NCBI GenBank assembly: GCA_016714645.1
Contig: JADKCI010000002.1
Span: 744,001-808,000, forward strand
Direction of reading: 5' to 3'
Origin: Chromatiaceae bacterium
GTDB taxonomy: Bacteria > Pseudomonadota > Gammaproteobacteria > Chromatiales > Chromatiaceae
DNA length: 64,000 nucleotides
Shown here: positions 44,018 through 51,847 of the stretch, piece by piece
Layout of the letters: every line of letters starts with the position of its first letter
Numbering within the stretch: the stretch's first letter is position 1
Notes under the pieces: model-generated
The model's database searches: none
Told to the model about the DNA's origin: nothing
The model's input: only the letters and a program-made list of their open reading frames with translations
Program-made: the position numbers and the translations under genes

Positions 44018-44577
44018 GGTGCTAGCCCCCTGGCGGGTGACCCGGGCAAGGGCCAGGCCTGATGGCAGTGCCAGCCACCCTCCGGATCGCGCTGGTAATA
44101 ACGCAGTTCCCAACTGACCGGCGCCCCGGGGTTAACCAATCCGCGGGCCAGTGCCGTTAGCGGGGCCTGGTGTGCCCACGGGAAACCATTGGCCAGGGTC
44201 AGGTGGAGCCAGGACTTGGGTTTGATGGGGGTTTGCCGCCGGCCACCCTTAGCCGTGGTCGCAAATGCCACGACCAACTGTTTAAGCCAGGGTGAATCCA
44301 GGTTGAGCCCCAGCCAACCCGGCTGCAAGCTCAGCCCCCGCACCTGGAGGGGTGGGTGCGGACAGGCGGGCAAGGATTCCCGCAAGATTTGCTCCAGCCG
44401 CTGGAGGTCCCCGGGGACGACGCGGGGGTCGTCCTCGAAAAAACACGTCAGGGTGCAATGGGGTGGGTAGGCATGGGCGGCATTGCGCCCGATTTGGCGG
44501 CGGCTCTGGTCCAGATAGTCCTGGACTTGCTCCGCCAGAGGCCCCTGCGGGCAGGCGTAGAGGATAAACCGTGGCAT
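44014..44577 (-). CDS. 2H phosphoesterase (2'-5' RNA ligase/cyclic phosphodiesterase-like)
   Basis: 187 aa with the two H-x-T/S-L motifs of the 2H superfamily: PPHCTLTCFFE (about residue 41) and WLHLTLANGF (about 130). 2H enzymes open cyclic phosphodiesters, for example RNA 2',3'-cyclic phosphate ends or ADP-ribose 1'',2''-cyclic phosphate. Within an operon with ADP-ribosylglycohydrolases and a metallophosphatase, a role in processing ADP-ribose phosphates or RNA ends is inferred. Spacing to the upstream gene is 4 bp. Confidence 0.8.
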   Translation of the reverse strand: MPRFILYACPQGPLAEQVQDYLDQSRRQIGRNAAHAYPPHCTLTCFFEDDPRVVPGDLQRLEQILRESLPACPHPPLQVRGLSLQPGWLGLNLDSPWLKQLVVAFATTAKGGRRQTPIKPKSWLHLTLANGFPWAHQAPLTALARGLVNPGAPVSWELRYYQRDPEGGWHCHQAWPLPGSPARGLAP

Positions 44578-44581
44578 GATC

Positions 44582-45343
44582 TTAGCTGGCCCCCTTGACC
44601 TCGCACGTCGTCCAGCCGTCGGTCTTCCAGCACCGGCGCTCGGGCAGGACGACCGCCAGCAGGCCCTCGCCATAATCGGCGGTGGCCGAGAGACATACCC
44701 GGCGCGGGGCGGCATACAGGTTGACCCCGGGCAGATGGGTGTGGGCGCTGACCACCACCCGCTCCCAAGTGGGGTCATGCTGCATGGCCAGGTGCTTGTT
44801 ACGGATGGCATCGGGCAGTTGCAGCCGGTCTGGCGGCAAGGCCTTTGCCGCCAGAAGCGTCCGCTGTGGGGCAAGGGGGCCGGGGTGCAACCCGGCGTGG
44901 ACGCAGAAATAGGCGCCGTCGTCATAGTACCAGGGCAAACCGGCCAGGAAACGGAAATGGGCCAGCGGAAAGGACCGCTCGAACCGGCGCAGGTCCCGGG
45001 CGCCATAGGCGGCGGGCGTCTCCCCGCCGGGATTCCAGTAACGGCGGCTCCAGTGCTCATACCAGGCCGGATCCGGGGTGTCGCCCGGCCAGCCCAAGGA
45101 CCGTAACAAGGCGAGGTCGTGGTTGCCGAGGATAGGAAAGAAGGTCTGCGGGCGTGCGGTCTGGAGGGCGATCAGCCGGTCCAGCAGCGCCGGGATTTGG
45201 GGGCCGTTGTCCACGTAATCCCCCAGCGTCACCAGGCGGGCCTGGGGATAGAGCGCATCGACGTGGGCGAGCAGGCGCTCAAACAGGTCCAGGTGACCAT
45301 GCAGGTCACCGAACACGACCAAAGGGGTGGCGTGGTTAGTCAT
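44582..45343 (-). CDS. Metallophosphoesterase (PPP/calcineurin-like)
   Basis: 253 aa with all metal motifs: VVFGDLHGHLD (D-x-H), VTLGDYVDNG (GDxxDxG), ILGNHDLALL (GNHD), FCVHAGLHPG and VVSAHTHLPG. Length and motifs match bacterial Ser/Thr-type and bis(5'-nucleosyl) phosphatases. Start ATG lies within the end of the ADP-ribosylglycohydrolase gene (overlapping), so translation is coupled. Candidate ADP-ribose-1''-phosphate or RNA-end phosphatase (inference). Confidence 0.85.
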   Translation of the reverse strand: MTNHATPLVVFGDLHGHLDLFERLLAHVDALYPQARLVTLGDYVDNGPQIPALLDRLIALQTARPQTFFPILGNHDLALLRSLGWPGDTPDPAWYEHWSRRYWNPGGETPAAYGARDLRRFERSFPLAHFRFLAGLPWYYDDGAYFCVHAGLHPGPLAPQRTLLAAKALPPDRLQLPDAIRNKHLAMQHDPTWERVVVSAHTHLPGVNLYAAPRRVCLSATADYGEGLLAVVLPERRCWKTDGWTTCEVKGAS

Positions 45344-45388
45344 GATTGAGCCTCGCTCCGTCAGTATTGCCCAGTGCGATCAAACGAT

Positions 45389-45925
45389 CTACCAGATCCT
45401 CGATCTTTGCCCGCCGCGGCAAGGTCTCGCGCCACGCCGACGGGATCGCCGCGGGACCCCAGGCGGCGCCGAGGAGCGCCCCTGCCAGGCCAGGGCCAGG
45501 GGCACGATGCGCATCACCGCCCCGCAGCCGTCCGAGGCGACGATACCGCTGGTGTGCCAGTCCCGGTGGGACGCGAAGTGGCGCACCCCAGCCAAACAGG
45601 TCAGTCCTGGCGCGGTGGTGGGGGTCAGCGGGTCATGCAGCCAGCGCACAAAGGCCTCGCCGACGCAGGTCCCGAAACGCTCCGGGTCGAAAGGCCAGAA
45701 GCGCGTGGCCGGTCCATAAGCCAGGACCGCCTCGCCCAGATAAAGCGACATGTGGGTATCATCCGTCCAGTGGCCTAAAGGGACCTCCCGGTAGCGGACG
45801 CTTGCGTCGGCCACGAACTCCAGGGGGGCCCCGAAGCGGTCACCGCAGGCCAGCCCGAGGAGGGCCCCCCGGGCGCGGTCATCAAAGGTCAGGGGGTTCG
45901 GCGTGGGCGCGCTCCGCTGCATCAA
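45389..45925 (-). CDS. ADP-ribosylglycohydrolase, C-terminus frameshifted
   Basis: DraG-type fold: RARGALLGLACGDRFGAPLE, HWTDDTHMSLYLGEAV (metal-binding T-DD) and VASDGCGAVMRIVPLALAWQ. After WQG (about 45481) the frame runs into non-homologous residues; shifting by one base at a GGGG run restores ALLGAAWGPAAIPSAWRETL and ...KIEDLVDRLIALGN to a stop at about 45336, overlapping the phosphatase start. One G is therefore missing, by mutation or sequencing error. The intact protein would be about 195 aa, short for the family. It would remove ADP-ribose from proteins or nucleic acids. Confidence 0.78.
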   Translation of the reverse strand: MMQRSAPTPNPLTFDDRARGALLGLACGDRFGAPLEFVADASVRYREVPLGHWTDDTHMSLYLGEAVLAYGPATRFWPFDPERFGTCVGEAFVRWLHDPLTPTTAPGLTCLAGVRHFASHRDWHTSGIVASDGCGAVMRIVPLALAWQGRSSAPPGVPRRSRRRGARPCRGGQRSRIW

Positions 45926-47523
45926 TGCCAGAACACCGACCGGGCGGCCGCGAGCAACTCGCCCACCCGCCCCTCATCCCGTTCCGCGATGCGGCCCGAG
46001 AGACGCGTGATCCAGCGTGCCGGCAGCCCCCGCCGCCCGTGGAGGGCGCCGACCGCGGCGCCCACGATGGCGGCGATGGTGTCGTTATCCTGGGTATCGT
46101 TGACGGCCCGCACCAGGGCCTCCTCGGGGTCATGACCATGGCGCATCAGGATGTAGAGCACGCTGGGCAGGGTCTCCAGCAGGTAGGCCCCGGATTGCCA
46201 TTCCTGGCAGGCCTCCCGGACGGGCAGGTTCCGGCCGGCGGCGGCGAGCAGCCGTTCCTGGGTGTAACGCCACAGGGGCCCGCGATAGTGGGTGTAGGCC
46301 CCGCCGCGCGGCACATACTGGGTATCCCCTTCCAGACCGCGCGCCAGGGAGACATAGCGGGCGAGCCACCAGGCGGGGTCCGGTGGGCCGTCCCGGTCGA
46401 GCAGTTCCCACAAGATGCCGATAAAGGCGACGCAGGCCGCGGTGGAGGCGCGATCCTGATGCGTCAGCCACCCCCCCAGGGCGGCATCGACCCACAGGCC
46501 GGTACCGCCGTCGCGCAGGTGGGGGATCAGGAGCGGCGCGATACGCATTAGGGCGCCATTGCTGGCCGAGGCCTTACCACAGTTCCACCAGGGCTGGCCG
46601 GCCTGGCACTGCTGGATGAAGTGCCGCAGGGTCCGGCCCGCGTCGAAGAGATGGCCGCTGCTCAGGCGCCGGGCCACCGTCGCCGGGTTGAATCCCTGGT
46701 CGGCCAGCAACTGCTCCAGGGTCCAGAAGCTGAGTTGGGTGTCACTGGACGGGAAGCCGCGCGGTTCCCGCCACCGCGGATGCGGGAGGTAGTCCCGGAT
46801 CTCCCCATGGCGGGCGCGGCGTTGCTCGGGCCTGAGCCCTTCCGTGGTGTTGCCGAGGGCATTGCCGATGGCGAGGCCCAGTAGCATGCCCTCCACTCGC
46901 GCGAAGTCGAAGGTGGGGGCCTTGGGCGCCACCGGTTGATTGAACAGGGGGGTGCGGTCGAGGGCGATGGCCTCGCGGGCCATCACCGCCGCCAGCGTGT
47001 CACGGTTACGACGGGGATCAGGATGTTCGGTGAGGCCGCGCCCGGTGCCACCTGCGCCGCGCGCCATCCCCGGCCTCTCCTCCCCGGCGCCCGGCACGGG
47101 CGAGGTATCCGGGATGCGGAAGGCGCACAAATGCACCAGGCGGCCCCGGGCCACCAGGGCCCCGCCGGTCACCTCGGCGCCACTGAGGCGCAAGTCCTGT
47201 CCTTCACCCACGGCCGGGTGCGCGGTGGCCGCGGCCGCCGTCAGGTTGGCCAGGAAGGGCCACGGATCCGGGGCAGCGACGCCGGTGGCCGGCGCCGCCA
47301 CTTCCAGGGCATCCAGGGCATAACTGCGCACCAGCTTGGGATAGAGCCGGTGCAGGGTGGCGGGGTAATCGAACAGTTCCACCCCGCGGACCTCGCCCGC
47401 GATGGCAAAGACGGTGCCGACCTGTCGCGGCAGGGGTGGCAGGGCCTGGACGTAGTCCTCCAGCGCCGCCGCGTGCGTTTCATAGATGTCCGCCATGGCC
47501 TCGGTCGTCGACTGGCTGCCCAT
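45922..47523 (-). CDS. ARPP-1 C-terminal part fused to ADP-ribosylglycohydrolase
   Basis: 533 aa. Residues 1-75 (DIYETHAAALEDYVQALPPL, VGTVFAIAGEVRGVELFDYP, LVRSYALDALE) are the C-terminal half of the ARPP-1 (DUF6569) domain; from about 205 comes an ADP-ribosylglycohydrolase: VEGMLLGLAIGNALGNTTEG, SDTQLSFWTLEQLL, NGALMRIAPLLIPHL and NDTQDNDTIAAIVGAAVGAL (metal-binding D-x-D-N-D). The frame is continuous upstream with the ARPP-1 N-terminal gene, separated only by one TAG at 47608-47610. Its stop overlaps the next ARG gene start by 4 bp. Confidence 0.78.
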   Translation of the reverse strand: MGSQSTTEAMADIYETHAAALEDYVQALPPLPRQVGTVFAIAGEVRGVELFDYPATLHRLYPKLVRSYALDALEVAAPATGVAAPDPWPFLANLTAAAATAHPAVGEGQDLRLSGAEVTGGALVARGRLVHLCAFRIPDTSPVPGAGEERPGMARGAGGTGRGLTEHPDPRRNRDTLAAVMAREAIALDRTPLFNQPVAPKAPTFDFARVEGMLLGLAIGNALGNTTEGLRPEQRRARHGEIRDYLPHPRWREPRGFPSSDTQLSFWTLEQLLADQGFNPATVARRLSSGHLFDAGRTLRHFIQQCQAGQPWWNCGKASASNGALMRIAPLLIPHLRDGGTGLWVDAALGGWLTHQDRASTAACVAFIGILWELLDRDGPPDPAWWLARYVSLARGLEGDTQYVPRGGAYTHYRGPLWRYTQERLLAAAGRNLPVREACQEWQSGAYLLETLPSVLYILMRHGHDPEEALVRAVNDTQDNDTIAAIVGAAVGALHGRRGLPARWITRLSGRIAERDEGRVGELLAAARSVFWH

Positions 47524-47607
47524 CCGGGTCCCTTTGGCGCGGATGTCCTCCCAGACCTCAGTCTGGCACGCCCGCCGGCTCCCCGTGGTCCGCAGGGCGG
47601 CCGTGAC

Positions 47608-48024
47608 CTAGTGCGCCTTGCGCGCCCGGCCCGCGGCATAGACGGTGCGTCCGCGGGTGCCGAACCGGTCACTGGTCGCCGACCAGCGCCCGGCCTCGAC
47701 GCAGGACACGGGCAGGCGGAGCGACGTTTTGGCCGGCGCCAGGATGGTCAGGTTGACCATCCGGTTTTGTCTGGCACCTACCAACTCCTCCCCGTCGATG
47801 AGCAGGACGGCCCAGTCGCCCGGGTTGTCCAGGAGCAGTGTCGGGACCTCACCCGCCGGGGAAGTCTCCGTCACCCGGACGGTGCCGCGGCTGAGGGCCT
47901 CGTCCAGGCTCAGGTAGTCGGGCCGGCCCGCCTGGTCGGCGACCAGCGGCATGACCGTGAGATTCTGGAAGGACTGGGTTTCGGCAAAGCATACCCTGCC
48001 TAGCGCGTCTTGGAGCGCTTGCAT
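47608..48024 (-). CDS. ARPP-1 (DUF6569) domain N-terminal part, ends at in-frame amber
   Basis: 138 aa: FQNLTVMPLVAD, YLSLDEALSRGTVRVTETS, VPTLLLDNPGDWAVLLIDGEELVG (hallmark), ARQNRMVNLTILAPA and LPVSCVEAGRWSATS. This is the N-terminal half of the ARPP-1 domain. After the TAG the same frame gives VTAALRTTGSRRACQTEVWE and then the ARPP-1 C-terminus, as in intact homologues, so a single CAG-to-TAG or similar change split the gene. Function of ARPP-1 is unknown; it is named for association with ADP-ribosylglycohydrolases and phosphatases. Confidence 0.75.
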   Translation of the reverse strand: MQALQDALGRVCFAETQSFQNLTVMPLVADQAGRPDYLSLDEALSRGTVRVTETSPAGEVPTLLLDNPGDWAVLLIDGEELVGARQNRMVNLTILAPAKTSLRLPVSCVEAGRWSATSDRFGTRGRTVYAAGRARKAH

Positions 48025-48089
48025 CGTTGTTCTCCGGTTGAAGATGGGGGGGACCGGCTCGCCAACCCCCCGGGATGGGGCTGCGGGGC

Positions 48090-48650
48090 CTAAATCACTT
48101 CGACCTTAAGCTTTTTATGCAGGGCAGAACCCATTTTTTCCAGCAGTTCCTTTTTCGCCAAGGTGTTGCTATGGGTGCAGATCCACCAGTTGCCGAGCGG
48201 ACTCTGGCTGTATTTGGGATGCTTGTTGGCACCGACCAGCGGGACACCCGAGATGTTCATCTGCAAGGCCCGCACCTGGTCGAGCCCCAGGCGGTTGATG
48301 ACGTCGACGAAGGCGGCCGCCGCGGTCGGGCGTTGCACGACACGGCCATCGGGGAGGGTGATGCGGAGATTTTTTTTCGGACCTTTAGTGTGCGCAGGAA
48401 GTTGAAACTCAGGATTCACTATGACCCGCTCCCGCGTTTTCATCTCCACGGTCGAGACCCACTCTTCTTGCAGGGCTAGCAATTTTTGGGTGAATTGGTG
48501 CAACTGCTGGCCCTGGGCGCCGAGGCGCTTGGCCTCCTCGTAGCGGCTGCGCTGGAAGGCCTCCATGCCCTCGTGGTTGAGCTGCGCCACCACGGCGGCG
48601 ATTTCCTCCCGTACCAGATACAGAGCCGCCGAAACGCTATCGCCTTTCAT
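48090..48650 (-). CDS. Conserved hypothetical protein of the ADP-ribose operon
   Basis: 186 aa. Helical N-terminal half (VREEIAAVVAQLNHEGMEAF, GQQLHQFTQKLLALQEEWV), then a compact C-terminal domain LRITLPDGRVVQRPTAAAAFVD... HPKYSQSPLGNWWICTHSNT with LAKKELLEKM. The C-terminal part resembles a domain often found at the end of restriction or regulatory proteins, but I cannot name it. Second gene of the operon. Confidence 0.6.
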   Translation of the reverse strand: MKGDSVSAALYLVREEIAAVVAQLNHEGMEAFQRSRYEEAKRLGAQGQQLHQFTQKLLALQEEWVSTVEMKTRERVIVNPEFQLPAHTKGPKKNLRITLPDGRVVQRPTAAAAFVDVINRLGLDQVRALQMNISGVPLVGANKHPKYSQSPLGNWWICTHSNTLAKKELLEKMGSALHKKLKVEVI

Positions 48651-48729
48651 CTGCTGTCTCCGTTGTCGTTGTTGAGGTGTTCGGTGGTCGCCCGGGCCGG
48701 CCCGGTTGCCGCCAGCCCGCCGACTAAAA

Positions 48730-49461
48730 TCAGATCCCCATCCGGGTCAGCCAGTCCCGCAGGTCGTCTTCACTCTCGGTGACGTAGTTAGCGCCCGCCT
48801 CCACGGCCAATTCCCGGACCTGGGGCGATTTGTCGAGGGTGTAGACCACCAGGGGTACGTCGGAACCGCGCTGACGAACCTGGCGGGCGAGATCCAGGCC
48901 CGCCCGCTTGTTCACCACTTCGCCTTCCAGGCGAGCCAGATCGGAAATCACCACATGGACGCGCGCCCGATCCAGCAGGGTCAGGGCCTGGGTGGTCGAG
49001 TAGGCCCGCAAGACCGCGACACCCCGGGCCGCCAGCCATTCGTACAACTGCACATCAGCCTGGGGATCGTCGTTAACCGCCAGGACCAGACGCCTGGTTT
49101 CGGGATAGGCCTGACTTAGGACGGTGCGAATCAGCCGGGAGGCGCTGCGTTGCTGGTCATCGACCAGATCAAGCAGGGCCTTCTCATCCGCGCCGCGGAT
49201 CAGGGTGGCGATTTTCTCCAACGGCCAGCGATCACGGACCAGTTCTCGCGCCACCACCAGTTCCAGCAAATGGCGGTAGCTGAAGCCACCCGCCTCGCCA
49301 CTCTCCCGCTCCGGAGGGCTGATGACGCGTTTCTGCACGTAGAACCGCACCAGGCGCTCGTTGAGCTTCGGATCGGCCCAGCCCAGTTCATGGAAATACC
49401 CGGCCGTGGTCAGAGCCAGTTCCGCGGCCGTACCGCGCCAGGATTTGTCGAGTGTTGACAT
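48730..49461 (-). CDS. MerR-like HTH + receiver-domain fusion regulator
   Basis: 243 aa. N-terminal MerR-type winged helix (LNERLVRFYVQKRVISPPER, GFSYRHLLELVVARELVRDRW, LEKIATLIRGADEKAL) and, from about residue 121, a response-regulator-like receiver: LVLAVNDDPQADVQLYEWLA (acidic pair), VHVVISDLARLE (possible phospho-Asp), PLVVYTLDKSPQVRELAVEAGANYV. There is no neighbouring kinase, so the receiver may sense something other than phosphorylation. First gene of the ADP-ribose operon; probably autoregulates it. Confidence 0.78.
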   Translation of the reverse strand: MSTLDKSWRGTAAELALTTAGYFHELGWADPKLNERLVRFYVQKRVISPPERESGEAGGFSYRHLLELVVARELVRDRWPLEKIATLIRGADEKALLDLVDDQQRSASRLIRTVLSQAYPETRRLVLAVNDDPQADVQLYEWLAARGVAVLRAYSTTQALTLLDRARVHVVISDLARLEGEVVNKRAGLDLARQVRQRGSDVPLVVYTLDKSPQVRELAVEAGANYVTESEDDLRDWLTRMGI

Positions 49462-49771
49462 CTTTTCTTACAGTAATCGCTGTCTGTGTATGCCCTAAAT
49501 GTTAGACACTGATCGATGATAATGCAAGCCAGGGATGTAAATTAGTTCTGGGGCACTAATCCCAGTACATACAAGCTGATATCTATATCCTGTCCGCCGG
49601 GAACGATGGCGCGGAGAGCCTGGAGACCCGGGTTAGGGCTTCTGCTGGCAGCGCATGATCGCTAAGCGCATGGGGGGGCCATGGCGACGGCGTCGCGGTT
49701 GACTGGTCGCTGCCCCGCCCCCGCCATCCCCTATACTATGATTTCCGTAACATCTATTGCAGAGCCCCCCT
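49462..49771. promoter_or_regulatory. Promoter region of the ADP-ribose operon
   Basis: Divergent from umuC. On the minus strand TTGCAT and TAACAT with a 17-bp spacer (within about 49500-49528) form a plausible sigma-70 promoter. The palindrome ACAG-N6-CTGT (49470-49483) lies just before the regulator's start and is a candidate operator. No gene in the rest. Confidence 0.45.
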
Positions 49772-51087
49772 ATGCCCTCTGGCGGCACGCGATCAGCGGT
49801 CATCAGCCCCTACGCCCTCATCGACGCCAACAACTTTTACGTCAGTTGCGAGCGGGTCTTTGACAACCACCTGCGCGACCGCCCCGTCGTGGTCCTCTCC
49901 AACAACGATGGCTGTTGCGTGGCGCGCAGCGAGGAGGCCAAAGCCCTGGGTATCAGGATGGGTCAGCCGTTGTTCGAGGTGCGCGAGCTGTTGGAGCAAA
50001 ACGGCGGCATCGCCCTCTCGTCCAACTACACCCTTTATGCCGACGTGAGCCGGCGGCTGATGGCGGTCACCGGCCAGTTCAGCCCGGAGCAGGAGATTTA
50101 CTCCATCGACGAGAGCTTTCTGCGCTTCACGCCGGGCGAGGCCGGGGGCCTGACCGCCCGGGGGCGGGCGCTGCGGGCGCGGGTACTGCGATGGACCGGC
50201 CTACCGGTGGGGGTGGGCTTGGGGTCCACCAAGACCCTGGCCAAGCTCGCCAACCGGCTAGCCAAGAAGCATCCGGACTTTCAGGCGGTGGGGGTCTGTA
50301 ACTTGCTGGACCTGTCCCCTGAGCAACAGGCCGGGTACTTCAGCGAGTTGGCGGTGGACGACGTCTGGGGTGTTGGTAGTCGCTGGGGCGCCCAGCTCAA
50401 GCAGCAGCACATCAGGACGGTGGCCGACCTCCAGCGGGCGGATGTCGCCCAGCTCCAGCGCCAGTTCAACGTCGTCCTGGCCAAGACGGTGATGGAGATG
50501 AACGGGATATCGTGCTTACCGCTGGAGGAGGTACCGCCACCCCGGCAGCAGATCATCGCCTCGCGCAGCTTTGGGCGACCCGTGACGACCTTCCCGATGC
50601 TCAGCGAGGCGGTAGCCAGTCATACCGCCCGGGCGGCGGTTAAGCTCCGGCAGGAGGGTTTAACCGCAGGGATGATCCAAGTCTTCGCGGGGACCAACCC
50701 CTTCAAGCCCGGGGCGCCGCAGTATCACCCCGGGGCGACGGTACCTCTGTCCTGGCCGACCGCTGATACCAGCCGGCTGCTCAAGGCCGCGCGGGTCGCC
50801 CTGGGACAGATTTTTCGTGAGGGCTACGCATATAAGCGCGCCGGGGTGGTCCTGCTGGATCTGGCACCGGTGGGCGCCGTCACGGGGATCTCTTCGCCGC
50901 CGCCAGCGCGGTCCCCCCGGAACGCCGGGAGCGGCTCATGACGACCCTGGATGGGATCAACACCCGTTGGGGGCGAGGCACGGTGCGTTACCTGGCCGAG
51001 GGGCTGGTCCAGCCGTGGCAGATGAAACGGCAGCGGATGACGCCGCGTTATACGACTTGTTGGGCAGAGTTGCCGGGGGTGGGGTGA
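49772..51087 (+). pseudogene. umuC: UmuC-type Y-family DNA polymerase, 3' frameshift
   Basis: ATG at 49772. [17 protein letters not shown] (catalytic Asp), [30 protein letters not shown] (catalytic D-E), [16 protein letters not shown] and the C-terminal little-finger region are intact to about 50880. There one G appears missing from a GGGG run: the frame ends at 50941, whereas the +1 frame continues [19 protein letters not shown] to a proper C-terminus ending ELPGVG at 51087 with the total length expected of UmuC. No umuD lies next to it and no clear LexA box was seen. It would act in translesion synthesis. Confidence 0.85.
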
Positions 51088-51115
51088 GGCCGTCACTGGG
51101 GCTAAACTAGGCGCT

Positions 51116-51778
51116 ATGTGTGGCCGCTTCGCCCTTGCCCGTAGCCCCGAGGAACTGACCCGGGTTTTGACCTGGCCGAGTCTGCTGACTTTGCCCCGCG
51201 CTTCAATATCGCCCCGACCACCGATATCGCCGTGGTGCGGCGGTCGCCCATGGGGGCCCGGGTGCTCCACCGGCTGCGCTGGGGGCTGATCCCCCCCTGG
51301 AGCCCGGACCCGCACCGCGGTGCACCGCTCATCAACGCCCGGGCGGAGACGGTGACGGCCAAGCCCGCCTATCGCGCCGCCTTCCAGCAGCGCCGCTGCC
51401 TGATCCCCGCCGATGGCTTTTACGAGTGGCAAGCCCAGGGGCGGACCAAGCAGCCCTTTTACTTCAGCGACCCGCAGGGCCAGGTGCTGGCGTTGGCGGG
51501 TCTCTGGGCGGCCTGGCCGATCCCGGCGGGCGGCTGGTTACGGACGACCTGTATCCTGACCACCGCCGCCCAGGGCCAGGTGGCGCCGGTGCATGACCGG
51601 ATGCCGCTGATCCTGCCCCCGTGGTCTTGGGGACCTGGCTGGGGGCACGGCGGCGGCGGCCCAGGCCCTGCTGGCGCCGGCATCGGAGGCGGCGCTCCAG
51701 TCCTGGCCGGTGAGTCAGCGGGTCAATGCCGTGCGGGAGGACGGGGCGGCTTTAATAGAGCCGGTGGCTGCTGACTGA
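51116..51778 (+). pseudogene. SRAP (HMCES/YedK-like) protein, two frameshifts
   Basis: Begins MCGRFALARSPEEL (catalytic Cys2); a shift at about 51187 gives DFAPRFNIAPTTDIAVVRRS, LRWGLIPPWSPDP, PLINARAETV (Asn), CLIPADGFYEWQAQG (catalytic Glu) and HDRMPLILPP (His); a second shift near 51620-51660 gives SEAALQSWPVSQRVNAVRED to the stop at 51778. All active-site residues are present across frames. SRAP proteins crosslink to abasic sites in single-stranded DNA. Genes for SRAP and UmuC side by side suggest an SOS-type repair pair. Confidence 0.82.
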
Positions 51779-51847
51779 AGGTAGCGCAGCAACCGCCCCT
51801 CAGGCGTTCTCCCGCTCAGATGGTTATCCACCGCCGTTGGCCACAAT

